The notes: generated by a model not told the origin, from the letters alone. Positions 53,109 through 62,672 are shown, numbered from the stretch's first letter. The stretch: 64,000 nt of DNA from Flavobacterium sp. 1 (GCF_002797935.1 NZ_PGER01000001.1:310001-374000); one strand, 5' to 3'. Numbers and translations are program-made.

Positions 53109-54605
53109 ATGTCCGATACAACAATACGATCCAATTCAGATGTAGTTTTAATTGGTGCAGGAATTATGAGTGCTACTCTAGGTTTAATTTTAAAAGAATT
53201 ACAACCTGATTTAAAGATTGATATTTACGAAAGATTAGATGTTGCTGCCGCAGAAAGTTCAGATGCTTGGAATAATGCAGGAACTGGACATTCGGCTTTT
53301 TGTGAACTTAATTATACTCCCGAAAGTGCTGACGGAACAATAAATCCAAATAAAGCAATTAGTATTGCCGAACAATTTGAAGTTTCCAGACAATTTTGGG
53401 CTTATTTAGTTAAAGATGGAAAACTTATTTCTCCAGAGGATTTTATAAAAAGTATTCCTCACATAAGCTTTGTTTGGGGGGATAAAAATGTTGACTTTCT
53501 AAAAAATAGATTTAAAGCATTGCAGTCAAATCCTCTTTTTGCCGAAATGATTTTTAGCACTGATGTTTCCGAACTGCAAAAATGGATGCCCTTAGTGATG
53601 GAAGGCAGAAATCCAGACGAAAAAGTAGCAGCAACTTCAATGAAAATTGGTACCGATGTGAATTTTGGAACATTGACCAGAAATATGCTGGGGTATTTGA
53701 CAAAGCTGGATAATGTGACTATACACTACAGCCATGAAGTTAAAAAATTAAAACAGAGAGAAGATAAATCATGGAGGATAAAAATCATTGATTTAGCTTC
53801 AAATCAAAAGAAAAAAGTATATACCAAATTTGTATTTATTGGTGCTGGCGGAGGTTCATTACCATTATTAGAAAAAGCAAATGTGCCCGAAGGGAAAGGA
53901 TATGGAGGCTTCCCTGTTAGCGGTCAATGGTTAAAATGTACAAATCCCGAAGTAATAGCAAAACATCAAGCTAAAGTATATGGAAAAGCTAGTGTAGGCG
54001 CACCGCCAATGTCTGTTCCTCATGTGGATTCCCGAATGATTGACGGCGAAAAAGCATTGCTTTTTGGACCATTTGCAGGATTTTCTACCCGATTCTTAAA
54101 AAACGGCTCATATTCAGATTTGCCATTGTCTATAAAGCCAGATAATGTAATTCCGATGATTGTTGCAGGATATAAAAATATTCCGCTTACTAAATATTTA
54201 ATTGAGCAAGTGCGTCAGTCTCCAATAGACAGAATCAATGCTTTACGCGAATACGTTCCTAATGCCAGAACCAAAGATTGGAAACTGGAAAGAGCAGGAC
54301 AGCGAGTTCAGGTAATTAAAAAAGACGAAGAGCTAATCGGAAAATTAGAGTTTGGTACAGAAATCATCAATACAAACGATGGAACTTTGGCTGTTTTGCT
54401 AGGAGCTTCTCCTGGAGCGTCAACCGCGGTTTCTATTATGGTTGAGCTGGTAAGTAAATGTTTTCCAGAGGAGTTTAATTCTACAGAATGGCAGGAAAAA
54501 GTGAAAGCTATGATTCCTTCTTTTGGTCAGGCTTTAAATGAAAATCCAGAGTTATTGGCGACTATTAGAAATAATACTGCTGAAATTTTAAAACTGGAAA
54601 AATAG
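53109..54605 (+). CDS. mqo: Malate:quinone oxidoreductase
   Basis: A 498-residue FAD-dependent membrane-associated enzyme that oxidises malate to oxaloacetate and reduces quinone. The FAD-binding motif is VLIGAGIMSATLG; AWNNAGTGHSAFCELNY, IGAGGGSLPLL, FPVSGQWL and VLLGASPGASTA are characteristic. Length fits. A TAATTTTG -7-like box lies at 53078-53085. It feeds the respiratory chain, fitting with the oxidase module at 59-64 kb. Confidence 0.96.
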   Translation: MSDTTIRSNSDVVLIGAGIMSATLGLILKELQPDLKIDIYERLDVAAAESSDAWNNAGTGHSAFCELNYTPESADGTINPNKAISIAEQFEVSRQFWAYLVKDGKLISPEDFIKSIPHISFVWGDKNVDFLKNRFKALQSNPLFAEMIFSTDVSELQKWMPLVMEGRNPDEKVAATSMKIGTDVNFGTLTRNMLGYLTKLDNVTIHYSHEVKKLKQREDKSWRIKIIDLASNQKKKVYTKFVFIGAGGGSLPLLEKANVPEGKGYGGFPVSGQWLKCTNPEVIAKHQAKVYGKASVGAPPMSVPHVDSRMIDGEKALLFGPFAGFSTRFLKNGSYSDLPLSIKPDNVIPMIVAGYKNIPLTKYLIEQVRQSPIDRINALREYVPNARTKDWKLERAGQRVQVIKKDEELIGKLEFGTEIINTNDGTLAVLLGASPGASTAVSIMVELVSKCFPEEFNSTEWQEKVKAMIPSFGQALNENPELLATIRNNTAEILKLEK

Positions 54606-54623
54606 TTTTTGTCACTGTATTAT

Positions 54624-54663
54624 CAGTTGCAGTTTTCAGTTACTATCTGAAAACTGCGACTGA
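54624..54663. terminator. Hairpin between mqo and the FUSC gene
   Basis: TCAGTTGCAGTTTTCAG pairs with CTGAAAACTGCGACTGA (17 bp with one G-T pair) over a 7-nt loop. It lies between convergent genes and resembles the CTGAAAACTG words at 38130; it may be terminator and repeat at once. Confidence 0.6.
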
Positions 54664-54678
54664 ATATTGAAAACTTTT

Positions 54679-56892
54679 TCACTCCTCCATTAGTTTTTTT
54701 GTGTTTTTTAAAATCCCTTCAGACAAATTGGTCAGCCAGATTAATTGTTCTATGACTAATTGAGCTTCCTGCATTTTTAAAGCAAAAGCTTCTTCGTCTA
54801 TTTCATTTCTTTCTTTTAATTCGTTTTGGCGAATGTTTTTCAATTCGATAAATCGATTAGCGAGTTCTTCATTAGTGATTTCATTAGAATAAGGAATGAT
54901 TTCTCTTTTTAAAAGTGCAATTGACTGTTCCAAGTTTTTAAGGACTTTTTCGACCACAATTGTAAGCGCTCTTGAGGAAGGAGTAGTTTTGTGCGATTGA
55001 GTATAAGTCCCTAATGAAGCGGTTGATGAAAGTAAAGAATGGTTGAGTTCTGTTAATTTGTAAAGCAATACGATATTTTTTTGTTTTGATTTTGGTTCCT
55101 GTGACATTCTTTGGAACGAAGCCATAAGATTTCCAATTTCAATAAAAGCATTTTTTCTGGCCAATCGGTATGAGGTAGTAACTTCACCTTTTTTTGTGTA
55201 ATAAGTAAAAATTTCTTTTAAATAATTTCTGTTCGCAATAATCGATTTTTCTAAATATTCAGGTGCTTTGATATATTCCCAAGATGGCCATAAAAAATGA
55301 TTGGCAAAATAAGCTAATGAAGCTCCCGTTAATGTGTCAACTATTCTAAATTGGATAACATCCAGATAATCAGGAGTCAATATGCCGTATATAAATACGA
55401 TATACATGGTTACAAAAGTAGCACTCACCGTATAATTGGTTTGTGCAAACGAAAAACCAAGCAGCATGGAAAGGATTGCCAGAATACTTAATATTAAATG
55501 GTTTGGTATTAAGGATAAAATGCTGAATGCAATTATACCGCCAATAACAGTTCCAATGACACGCTGTATGGATCGTTGTTTGGTCAGTCCATAGCCCGGT
55601 CTCATGATGATGATGATTGTCATCAGAATCCAATATACATTTTGAAAAGGAAGAAATTTACCGGCTAATCCTCCTAAAATAATAGCAACAGTCAATCGTA
55701 ACGAATGCCTGAATATTGTTGATGAAAAACTGATATTTTCAATAAAAGTGCTTATAGGGTAATATTGAGGAGTTAAAAATTTCTCTAAATCTTTGTCTTT
55801 TCCTTTAAAATCATAATTGTTGGCTACTGATCTAAAAGCACGCTCTATAATTTTGATTTTCTCTATTTGCTTTTCAGCATATTCAAGCATGGTTTTTAGC
55901 ATCAAAACACCTTCTGAAGCATCAGTTTTTCCTAATTCATTTTCGTATGTATCGATGGCAAGTTCCAGCGTTTGAAGATCTTTAAATAAAAAATGTTTCG
56001 GAACATATTTTGTTCTTTTCTCAATATTTTTGGATAATTGCTTTAAAGTAGAGGCAAGGTTATAGGCAAGGTTTTGATAAGTAGCTAAAACCTTGGGGTG
56101 TTTTTCGAATTTTTGATGTAATTTATTATGATCGAATGAAGTAGATAAGGCCAATTCCAATATTTCTACCAAAGAAACAAATACAATAAGCATTTTTCGG
56201 TTTTGATTGGAAGAAACAGAATTAATCTGTTTTCCAATAAGTACTCTTCGAATATTATGATGGATGTCATTGAGTTCGACCTGCAGATGCAATTGTTTTT
56301 CAAGTATCACTTTTCTGTCGGCGATGCTATTCCATAAATCCCCTCTTAATTTTAGGTATTTAGATGTTAATTTAATGCATTCTGCAACTTGTAATTCGGC
56401 ATAGCGGTATGGTCTTATGTAATGAAAAAGCAATGAGATAAATAAGTAAAATAATCCTCCCGCAAGTATTAAGCCGGAATATTGAATCATTTCCAATCCA
56501 GTATGCATGTGTGCAAATGATAATGATGCAGATAATAATGCCGAAAATGATGTAAATGTGGCTCTTTGCCCATATACGGACAGCATTGCTAAAATGAATA
56601 TCAATATGGGAAAAAAAAGATAAAAAATAAAAGGGAAAGGATAGATAAGATTGATTAATAAATTGACTCCTGCTACCAAAAAAGCAGTAACAATAATTCC
56701 GTTTATTTTATGTTTTAAACTGCTTGGAATATCAGATGGATACGTCAAAAAGGTTCCGAGAGCAATAGTAAAACCTATTTCAAAATGATCAAAATAAGTA
56801 CAGATTAATACAGGAATCACCGCAGATATTGTTGCTTTTAGTGCGTTTGTAAAATAGGTGCTGTCGGTGAATTTTTCTATTTTGTTAATCAT
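54679..56892 (-). CDS. FUSC-family membrane protein (YccS/YhfK-like)
   Basis: A 737-residue protein of the fusaric-acid resistance/aromatic-acid exporter superfamily. Six helices lie in the first ~165 residues, then a soluble part of about 200 residues, a second set of six helices at about 400-530 (LGGLAGKFLPFQNVYWILMTIIIIMRPGYGL), and a long cytoplasmic tail. The substrate is unknown; such proteins export small aromatic compounds or build envelope. A TACCTTTG -7-like box lies on the minus strand at 56909-56916. Confidence 0.88.
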   Translation of the reverse strand: MINKIEKFTDSTYFTNALKATISAVIPVLICTYFDHFEIGFTIALGTFLTYPSDIPSSLKHKINGIIVTAFLVAGVNLLINLIYPFPFIFYLFFPILIFILAMLSVYGQRATFTSFSALLSASLSFAHMHTGLEMIQYSGLILAGGLFYLFISLLFHYIRPYRYAELQVAECIKLTSKYLKLRGDLWNSIADRKVILEKQLHLQVELNDIHHNIRRVLIGKQINSVSSNQNRKMLIVFVSLVEILELALSTSFDHNKLHQKFEKHPKVLATYQNLAYNLASTLKQLSKNIEKRTKYVPKHFLFKDLQTLELAIDTYENELGKTDASEGVLMLKTMLEYAEKQIEKIKIIERAFRSVANNYDFKGKDKDLEKFLTPQYYPISTFIENISFSSTIFRHSLRLTVAIILGGLAGKFLPFQNVYWILMTIIIIMRPGYGLTKQRSIQRVIGTVIGGIIAFSILSLIPNHLILSILAILSMLLGFSFAQTNYTVSATFVTMYIVFIYGILTPDYLDVIQFRIVDTLTGASLAYFANHFLWPSWEYIKAPEYLEKSIIANRNYLKEIFTYYTKKGEVTTSYRLARKNAFIEIGNLMASFQRMSQEPKSKQKNIVLLYKLTELNHSLLSSTASLGTYTQSHKTTPSSRALTIVVEKVLKNLEQSIALLKREIIPYSNEITNEELANRFIELKNIRQNELKERNEIDEEAFALKMQEAQLVIEQLIWLTNLSEGILKNTKKLMEE

Positions 56893-56999
56893 GTAATTTA
56901 ATTTAATACAAAGGTACGTTATAAACTTCTTTGTGCATTTTTATTTAATCTATCCTAGTGTAATATTACAAAAAAAGCTAATTATTATAAAGAGATAAA

Positions 57000-57030
57000 T
57001 TGTTCTCTATTTTTTTTTTCACTACTTTTG
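57000..57030 (+). promoter_or_regulatory. Promoter for def
   Basis: TTG at 57000-57002, a 20-bp spacer and TACTTTTG at 57023-57030 match the Bacteroidota consensus, placing transcription near 57036. Confidence 0.75.
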
Positions 57031-57092
57031 TCACCCTAAATTAGGTGTATTTTTTCCTATATTTATGCAAAATATTAATAAAAAATGATCAA

Positions 57093-57680
57093 ATGATATT
57101 ACCAATTATAGGATATGGTGACCCTGTTTTAAGAAAAGTAGGGGAGGAACTGACTCCAGATTATCCAAATTTGAAAGAAATTATTGCAAACATGTATGAG
57201 ACCATGTATATTGCAAGTGGAGTAGGTTTAGCAGCAGAACAAGTGGGATTGGCAATACGTTTATTTATTATCGATACAACTCCATTTGGTGAAGACGATG
57301 ATTTAGAAGCTAATGAACAAAAAAAACTGAAAGGCTTTAAAAAGACTTTTATCAATGCCAAAATAATAAAAGAAGAAGGCGATGAATGGGCTTTTAATGA
57401 AGGCTGTTTAAGTATTCCGGATGTACGTGAAGATGTATACAGAAAACCGACAGTTACGATTGAATATTGTGAAGAAGACTTTGTAATGAAAACAGAAGTT
57501 TTTGACGGTTTGATTGCCAGAGTTATTCAGCACGAATATGATCATATCGAGGGGATTTTATTTACAGATAAAATATCATCTTTGAAGAAGCGTTTAATCC
57601 AGAATAAATTAAAAAATATTACCGAAGGAAAAACGTTCCAAGATTATAGAATGAAGTTTTTTGCCAAAAAAGGGAGATAA
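57093..57680 (+). CDS. def: Peptide deformylase
   Basis: A 195-residue metalloenzyme that removes the formyl group from nascent proteins. All three motifs are present: GVGLAAEQVG, EGCLSIP and QHEYDHIEG; the Cys and two His bind the metal. I start at the ATG at 57093 (MILPIIGYGDPVLRK), the canonical N-terminus, not the earlier in-frame ATG at 57045. The next gene starts 72 bp downstream and may share the transcript. Confidence 0.96.
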   Translation: MILPIIGYGDPVLRKVGEELTPDYPNLKEIIANMYETMYIASGVGLAAEQVGLAIRLFIIDTTPFGEDDDLEANEQKKLKGFKKTFINAKIIKEEGDEWAFNEGCLSIPDVREDVYRKPTVTIEYCEEDFVMKTEVFDGLIARVIQHEYDHIEGILFTDKISSLKKRLIQNKLKNITEGKTFQDYRMKFFAKKGR

Positions 57681-57752
57681 ATTTTAAGTAATCAGTAGAC
57701 AGCAGTATTAAAGATCTTTAAAGAAAAATAAAAAATAAGTAATAAAAACAAA

Positions 57753-58238
57753 ATGAGTTTAGAGAAAATATTATCCATTTCAGGAAAACCAGGTTTATAT
57801 GTTTTAAAAGTACAGACACGTACAGGTTTTGTTGCTGAATCGTTATTGGATGGAAAAAAAGTAACGGTAAGTTTGAAAAGCAATGTAAGTCTATTGTCTG
57901 AAATTTCGATTTATACGTATGAAGGCGAAAAACCTTTGACTGAAATTATGCAGAATATTGCCAAAAAAGAAAATAAAGGGCAAACTATTTCACACAAAGA
58001 AGATAATGCAGTGCTGTTGGATTACTTTAGAGAAGTATTGCCTGAATATGATGAAGAAAGAGTGTACGCATCTGATGTGAAAAAGATAGTAAATTGGTAT
58101 AACACGCTTCAAGCAAAAGGAATGTTAGCAGATGAAGTTCCAGCTGTTGCTGAAGAAGAAGCAGCTCCAGCGAAAGAAGCAGTTGTTGCTGAAAAAGTAA
58201 AAGCACCTGCCAAAAAAGCAAAAGCAACTAAAGAGTAA
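57753..58238 (+). CDS. DUF5606 protein with Ala/Lys-rich tail
   Basis: A 161-residue cytoplasmic protein. The conserved domain covers about 1-130: LSISGKPGLYVLKVQTRTGF, VSLLSEISIYTYEG, and YASDVKKIVNWYNTL. The last 30 residues are rich in Ala, Glu and Lys (EEEAAPAKEAVV, KAPAKKAKATKE) and probably disordered. Function unknown. It lies downstream of def and is followed by palindromic repeats and a terminator. Confidence 0.82.
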   Translation: MSLEKILSISGKPGLYVLKVQTRTGFVAESLLDGKKVTVSLKSNVSLLSEISIYTYEGEKPLTEIMQNIAKKENKGQTISHKEDNAVLLDYFREVLPEYDEERVYASDVKKIVNWYNTLQAKGMLADEVPAVAEEEAAPAKEAVVAEKVKAPAKKAKATKE

Positions 58239-58246
58239 TTAGGTTC

Positions 58247-58303
58247 TAGTGAATAGTGATTAGCCAAAAGCTATTTACCTAATCACTTTTTTACTAATTC
58301 ACT
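58247..58303. repeat. Nested AGTGATTAG inverted repeat
   Basis: TAGTGAATAGTGATTAG is mirrored by CTAATCACT ... ATTCACTA, with a T-run between the arms. The inner stem AGTGATTAG / CTAATCACT (58255-58263, 58279-58287) followed by TTTTTT may act as a terminator. Similar words lie at 17070-17098. Confidence 0.6.
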
Positions 58304-58310
58304 AAAAAAA

Positions 58311-58339
58311 ATCCTGTCACGATGTTTTCCTGACAGGAT
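58311..58339. terminator. Terminator before mazG
   Basis: ATCCTGTCA / TGACAGGAT forms a perfect 9-bp stem with an 11-nt loop; an A7 run precedes it and a T-rich stretch follows. Confidence 0.75.
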
Positions 58340-58368
58340 TTCATATTTTTACAAAAAAGCAAAATACC

Positions 58369-59142
58369 ATGAATCCAAAACAAAATCAACTCCAAGCCTT
58401 CGAACGATTATTGAATATCATGGATGATTTGCGCGAAAAATGCCCTTGGGATAAAAAGCAAACGATACAAACGCTACGTCATCTTACTATTGAAGAAACC
58501 TACGAATTGGGAGACGCAATATTAGACAATGATTTAAACGAAGTAAAAAAGGAATTAGGGGATTTACTGCTGCATATCGTTTTTTATGCCAAAATAGGCA
58601 GTGAAACGAATGATTTTGATATGGCAGACGTGTGTAATGACATTTGCGAAAAACTCATTCACAGACATCCTCATATTTATGGAGATGTTGTTGTTAAAGA
58701 CGAAGAAGAAGTAAAACAGAATTGGGAAAAATTAAAACTAAAAGAAGGAAAAAAATCTGTTTTAGAAGGAGTTCCTCGAAGTTTGCCGGCACTTGTTAAA
58801 GCCAGCAGAATACTGGATAAAGTAAAAGGAGTTGGATTTGATTGGGAAGAGCCACATCAAGTTTGGGATAAAGTGCAGGAGGAATTGCAGGAACTGCAAG
58901 TTGAAGTTGCAATTGGTGATCAAGATAAAATGGAATCCGAATTTGGAGATGTTTTATTCTCAATGATTAATTACGCCCGATTTTTGAACATTAATCCCGA
59001 AGATGCATTAGAACGAACTAATAAAAAATTTATTAAGCGTTTTCAATATCTGGAAAGCAAAGCTGATCAGCTAGGAAAACCCTTGATGGATATGACTCTT
59101 GCCGAGATGGATGTTTTCTGGAATGAAGCGAAGAAGCTTTAG
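58369..59142 (+). CDS. mazG: Nucleoside triphosphate pyrophosphohydrolase MazG
   Basis: A 257-residue enzyme hydrolysing NTPs to NMP and pyrophosphate. It has the tandem-domain MazG layout: domain 1 with KCPWDKKQTIQTL, EETYELGDAI and KKELGDLLLHI (ExxE and D motifs), domain 2 with KVQEELQELQVEV and ESEFGDVLFSMINYARFL. The C-terminus DMTLAEMDVFWNEAKK is typical. Confidence 0.95.
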   Translation: MNPKQNQLQAFERLLNIMDDLREKCPWDKKQTIQTLRHLTIEETYELGDAILDNDLNEVKKELGDLLLHIVFYAKIGSETNDFDMADVCNDICEKLIHRHPHIYGDVVVKDEEEVKQNWEKLKLKEGKKSVLEGVPRSLPALVKASRILDKVKGVGFDWEEPHQVWDKVQEELQELQVEVAIGDQDKMESEFGDVLFSMINYARFLNINPEDALERTNKKFIKRFQYLESKADQLGKPLMDMTLAEMDVFWNEAKKL

Positions 59143-59193
59143 TTTTCAGATGGCAGTAATCAGAAAGAAGTATTCATCAGAAATCTTCAAACG

Positions 59194-59874
59194 TTAATCT
59201 GCAATTTTTTTCAGCTTATTGATATCTTTTAGAACTATTTTTTTACCCACCAATTCAATCAGTCCCAATTTATTAAAATCAGATAATAATCGGATACAGC
59301 TTTCGGTTGCGGTTCCAATCATACTGGCCAATTCTTCTCTTGATAATTGAATTTTTAAAGTTTTGTCGTTATTTGTGCCGAAAGTTTCATGCAGATAAAT
59401 CAAGGTTTCAGCTAATCGTTCTTTTACTGATTTTTGTGCCATGTTAACCATGTGGTCATCTGCTAATCTTAAATCACCGCAGATCGTTTTCATGACATTC
59501 ATAGAAAACTGATTGTTTTTGTCGAAAAATCCGAGTATTTCATTTTTTGGTATAAAACAAACCTGCATATCTTCTAGTGCAATGGCGCTTAAGTTGGCCG
59601 GTTCGTCGCTTATCATCGAGCGTTGACCCAATAATTCTCCTTTGGTAACCAATTTTACAATATGGTCTTTGCCGTTTGGACTCAGTTTAGTCAATTTGCA
59701 GACACCGTCTTTGATGCAAAATATGCCATTCACATTTTCTCCTTCCTCAAAAATACTTTCGCCCTTTTTGATAGTTTTAGAGGTTTTGCATTCAGAAATT
59801 CTTATAAGTTCATCTTTATTTAGCGCTTTTAAAGAACTAAATTCTCTAACGATACATTGTTCACATTTGCTCAT
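59194..59874 (-). CDS. FNR/CRP-family transcriptional regulator
   Basis: A 226-residue regulator with a cyclic-nucleotide-binding-like beta-roll, a dimer helix and a winged helix-turn-helix (about 177-206, LSREELASMIGTATESCIRLL). Three of the four [4Fe-4S] cysteines of E. coli FNR have counterparts: C4, C7 and C106 (for C20, C23, C122); the fourth (C29) is Ser13. In the recognition helix E191 and R195 correspond to FNR E209 and R213, but S212 is Ile194. It diverges from the cbb3 assembly genes, so it likely controls them. A TAACTTTG -7-like box lies at 59897-59904, minus strand. Confidence 0.9.
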   Translation of the reverse strand: MSKCEQCIVREFSSLKALNKDELIRISECKTSKTIKKGESIFEEGENVNGIFCIKDGVCKLTKLSPNGKDHIVKLVTKGELLGQRSMISDEPANLSAIALEDMQVCFIPKNEILGFFDKNNQFSMNVMKTICGDLRLADDHMVNMAQKSVKERLAETLIYLHETFGTNNDKTLKIQLSREELASMIGTATESCIRLLSDFNKLGLIELVGKKIVLKDINKLKKIAD

Positions 59875-59913
59875 AACGAAATTGGATTTTCGACTACAAA
59901 GTTATACATTTAT

Positions 59914-59927
59914 ATGATAAATATCAT
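59914..59927. promoter_or_regulatory. FNR-box-like operator between the regulator and ccoI
   Basis: ATGAT-AAAT-ATCAT is a perfect 5-4-5 inverted repeat and differs from the FNR consensus TTGAT-N4-ATCAA only in the outermost base of each arm. It sits next to the -33 region of both divergent promoters, so a bound dimer could affect both directions. Confidence 0.6.
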
Positions 59928-59982
59928 TGTTTTTAGCACAATCAATTTGTGAAATTTGCACTCGAAAAATTAGGCTTTATTT

Positions 59983-62361
59983 ATGAAGAAAAATAACTGT
60001 TTTCATTGTGGTTTAGATATAATAAAAGAAGAAGAAATACTCTTTGACGAAAAAGAATTTTGCTGCAACGGATGCAAAACTGTTTATGAAATCTTCAGCC
60101 TGAATGATTTAACCTGTTATTATGATTTTGAAAAATCACCAGGTGCAACTCCACAAGATATTAATGGAAAATATGATTTTTTAGACAATGAAAGTATTGT
60201 TTCAAAGCTGTTGGAATTTCAAGAAGATTCAACCGCTATTATTTCACTTAGCATTCCTCATATTCATTGTAGTTCGTGTATTTGGATTTTGGAAAATTTA
60301 CAGCGTCTTCAAAAAGGGATCAACACGTCTCAGGTTAATTTTCCCGAAAAGAGAGTCCGAATCAATTACAATCCCGAGGCCGTTTCTCTAAAAAGCATCA
60401 TCTATTTATTGAGTTCCATAGGTTATGAACCCTACATTAGTTTGGAAAATTATGAAACTGGAAAAAATAATGTTGACCGAAGCTTAACCTACAAACTGGG
60501 TGTTGCATTCTTTTGTTTTGGAAATATCATGTTGCTTTCCTTTCCAGAGTATTTTGAAGTGAAGGAGTTTTGGCTGGACAATTACCGCCCTTTTTTCAGA
60601 GGATTGATTTTTGCATTGTCTTTGCCTTCTTTTTTATATTCGGCAAGCGGGTATTATGTTTCGGCGATTAAAAGTATAAAATCCAAAATGCTCAACATTG
60701 ATATTCCTATTGCATTGGGAATTGTTGTGATGTTTGTAAGAAGCACGTTTGACATTGTGATGGATTACGGTTCTGGTTTTTTTGACAGTTTAACGGGACT
60801 GATTTTCTTTATGTTATTGGGTAAAATGTTCCAAATCAAAACCTACAGTTTTCTTAGTTTCGAAAGAGATTTTAAATCCTATTTTCCAATAGCCATTACC
60901 AAAATAAATACAGACTCTACTGAGGAAAGTATTCCGGTTTATGAAATTGAAAAAGGTGACCGATTATTGATTCGTAACCAAGAGCTGATTCCTGTGGACG
61001 GAATTTTAATATCCGATAAGGCCGAAATTGATTATAGTTTCGTTACCGGGGAAGCCGTTCCGATTACTAAAAAATCTGGGGATAAAGTTTTTGCAGGAGG
61101 AAAGCAAATAGGGAAAGTTATTGAAATGGAGGTTTTGCATTCGGTTTCCCAAAGTTATTTAACCCAATTATGGAGTAATGATGTGTTTCAGAAAAAAGTG
61201 GAGCAAAAACACAAAACCATTACCGACAGCATCAGCCGTTATTTTACGCCAATTCTTTTGTTGATAGCATTTGCCGGATTTGGATATTGGATATTTTTTG
61301 ATGCCAATACAGCTTTCAATGTTTTTACAGCGGTATTAATAGTTGCCTGTCCCTGTGCATTAGCATTGACTGCTCCTTTCACGATGGGGAATATGTTGCG
61401 GATTTTTGGCAGCAAACATTTTTATCTCAAAAATGCTTTGGTGATTGAGCAATTAGCCAAAGTTGACACCATTGTTTTTGATAAAACAGGGACTATAACT
61501 ACAAATGCAAAAACGAATATTTCCTATGAAGGAGAAATCCTTGAAGAGAATAATTTGGCGATATTAAAAAGTGTGCTTCGTGCCTCTAATCATCCGTTGA
61601 GCAGGATGCTGTATGATTTTTTGCCAGAAACAAAAAGATTAAAGTTAGATGCTTTCGAAGAAATTACAGGAAAAGGAATCAAGGCAGAAATTGACGGCGT
61701 TTCTATAGAATTAGGTTCTGCGGAATTTGTCGATGCAAAAGCTAAAGATGAGGTTCAGCAAACGGCAGTACATATAAAAATCGACAGCGTATATTTTGGA
61801 AAGTATGTTTTTAATAATCAATACCGAGAAGGCTTATCCGATTTGTTTACAAAGCTTAGCTCTCAATATCAACTGAAAGTTTTATCGGGTGACAATGAAG
61901 GGGAACGAAGCCAGCTGGAATCAATTCTGCCCAACGGAACTGAAATGATTTTTAATCAAAAACCGGAACAAAAACTTGAGTTTATAAAAGCTTTGCAGGA
62001 ACAAGGCAAAAACGTGATGATGGTAGGCGATGGGCTTAATGATGCCGGAGCTTTGGCACAAAGCAACGTTGGTATTTCCATATCCGAAAACGTAAATGTT
62101 TTTTCTCCCGCCTGCGATGCTATTTTGGATGCAAAGGAATTTAAAAAACTGCATTATTTTTTAAAATTATCCCAAAAATCTATTTTGACCATCAAAATGA
62201 GCTTCACTTTATCACTTTTATATAATGTAGTAGGATTATCGTTTGCCATTACCGGGAATCTCTTGCCACTGGTTGCTGCTATTATTATGCCTCTGAGTAC
62301 CATTACGATAGTGAGTTTTGTAACGTTGATGAGTAATTATTATTCTCGAAAAATAAATTAG
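59983..62361 (+). CDS. Copper-transporting P-type ATPase of CcoI/FixI type
   Basis: A 792-residue P1B-ATPase that supplies copper to cbb3 oxidase by family. Its N-terminal Cys-rich region has C6-x2-C9 and CCNGC (27-31), then a CSSC heavy-metal-associated domain (C96, C99). Eight membrane helices, the CPC motif (C456, C458), DKTGT with D500, TGEAVP and GDGLNDAGAL follow. The upstream promoter has TTG (59927-59929), N21 and GAAATTTG, a near match. ccoS follows 131 bp downstream. Confidence 0.93.
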   Translation: MKKNNCFHCGLDIIKEEEILFDEKEFCCNGCKTVYEIFSLNDLTCYYDFEKSPGATPQDINGKYDFLDNESIVSKLLEFQEDSTAIISLSIPHIHCSSCIWILENLQRLQKGINTSQVNFPEKRVRINYNPEAVSLKSIIYLLSSIGYEPYISLENYETGKNNVDRSLTYKLGVAFFCFGNIMLLSFPEYFEVKEFWLDNYRPFFRGLIFALSLPSFLYSASGYYVSAIKSIKSKMLNIDIPIALGIVVMFVRSTFDIVMDYGSGFFDSLTGLIFFMLLGKMFQIKTYSFLSFERDFKSYFPIAITKINTDSTEESIPVYEIEKGDRLLIRNQELIPVDGILISDKAEIDYSFVTGEAVPITKKSGDKVFAGGKQIGKVIEMEVLHSVSQSYLTQLWSNDVFQKKVEQKHKTITDSISRYFTPILLLIAFAGFGYWIFFDANTAFNVFTAVLIVACPCALALTAPFTMGNMLRIFGSKHFYLKNALVIEQLAKVDTIVFDKTGTITTNAKTNISYEGEILEENNLAILKSVLRASNHPLSRMLYDFLPETKRLKLDAFEEITGKGIKAEIDGVSIELGSAEFVDAKAKDEVQQTAVHIKIDSVYFGKYVFNNQYREGLSDLFTKLSSQYQLKVLSGDNEGERSQLESILPNGTEMIFNQKPEQKLEFIKALQEQGKNVMMVGDGLNDAGALAQSNVGISISENVNVFSPACDAILDAKEFKKLHYFLKLSQKSILTIKMSFTLSLLYNVVGLSFAITGNLLPLVAAIIMPLSTITIVSFVTLMSNYYSRKIN

Positions 62362-62492
62362 TTTAACAGGGAATTGTTTTCTTTTTTTTCATATTTTTAA
62401 CATATTCGATTAAATATGATAATTGTCATTTTTTGTAAAAAGTGATACCTATAATTTTGTTAACCTAAAATTAAGATTATAAAATTAAGATT

Positions 62493-62672
62493 ATGAGTGT
62501 TATCTATTTATTAATTGCCATAAGTATTTTCGTTGCCATTGGTTTTTTTATTGCTTTTGTTTTTGCGGTAAAATCCGGTCAGTATGATGATGATTATACA
62601 CCATCAGTCAGAATGCTGTTTGACGATGAATTAATTAAATCTTCACAAAAGAAATCAGAAATTAAGAGTTAA
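62493..62672 (+). CDS. ccoS: cbb3-type cytochrome oxidase assembly protein CcoS
   Basis: A 59-residue protein. It starts with one membrane helix (VIYLLIAISIFVAIGFFIAF), followed by the conserved AVKSGQYDDDYTPSVRML motif and a charged tail. Its position between the copper ATPase and ccoN is the usual place for ccoS, which is needed for cofactor insertion into cbb3 oxidase. Confidence 0.93.
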   Translation: MSVIYLLIAISIFVAIGFFIAFVFAVKSGQYDDDYTPSVRMLFDDELIKSSQKKSEIKS

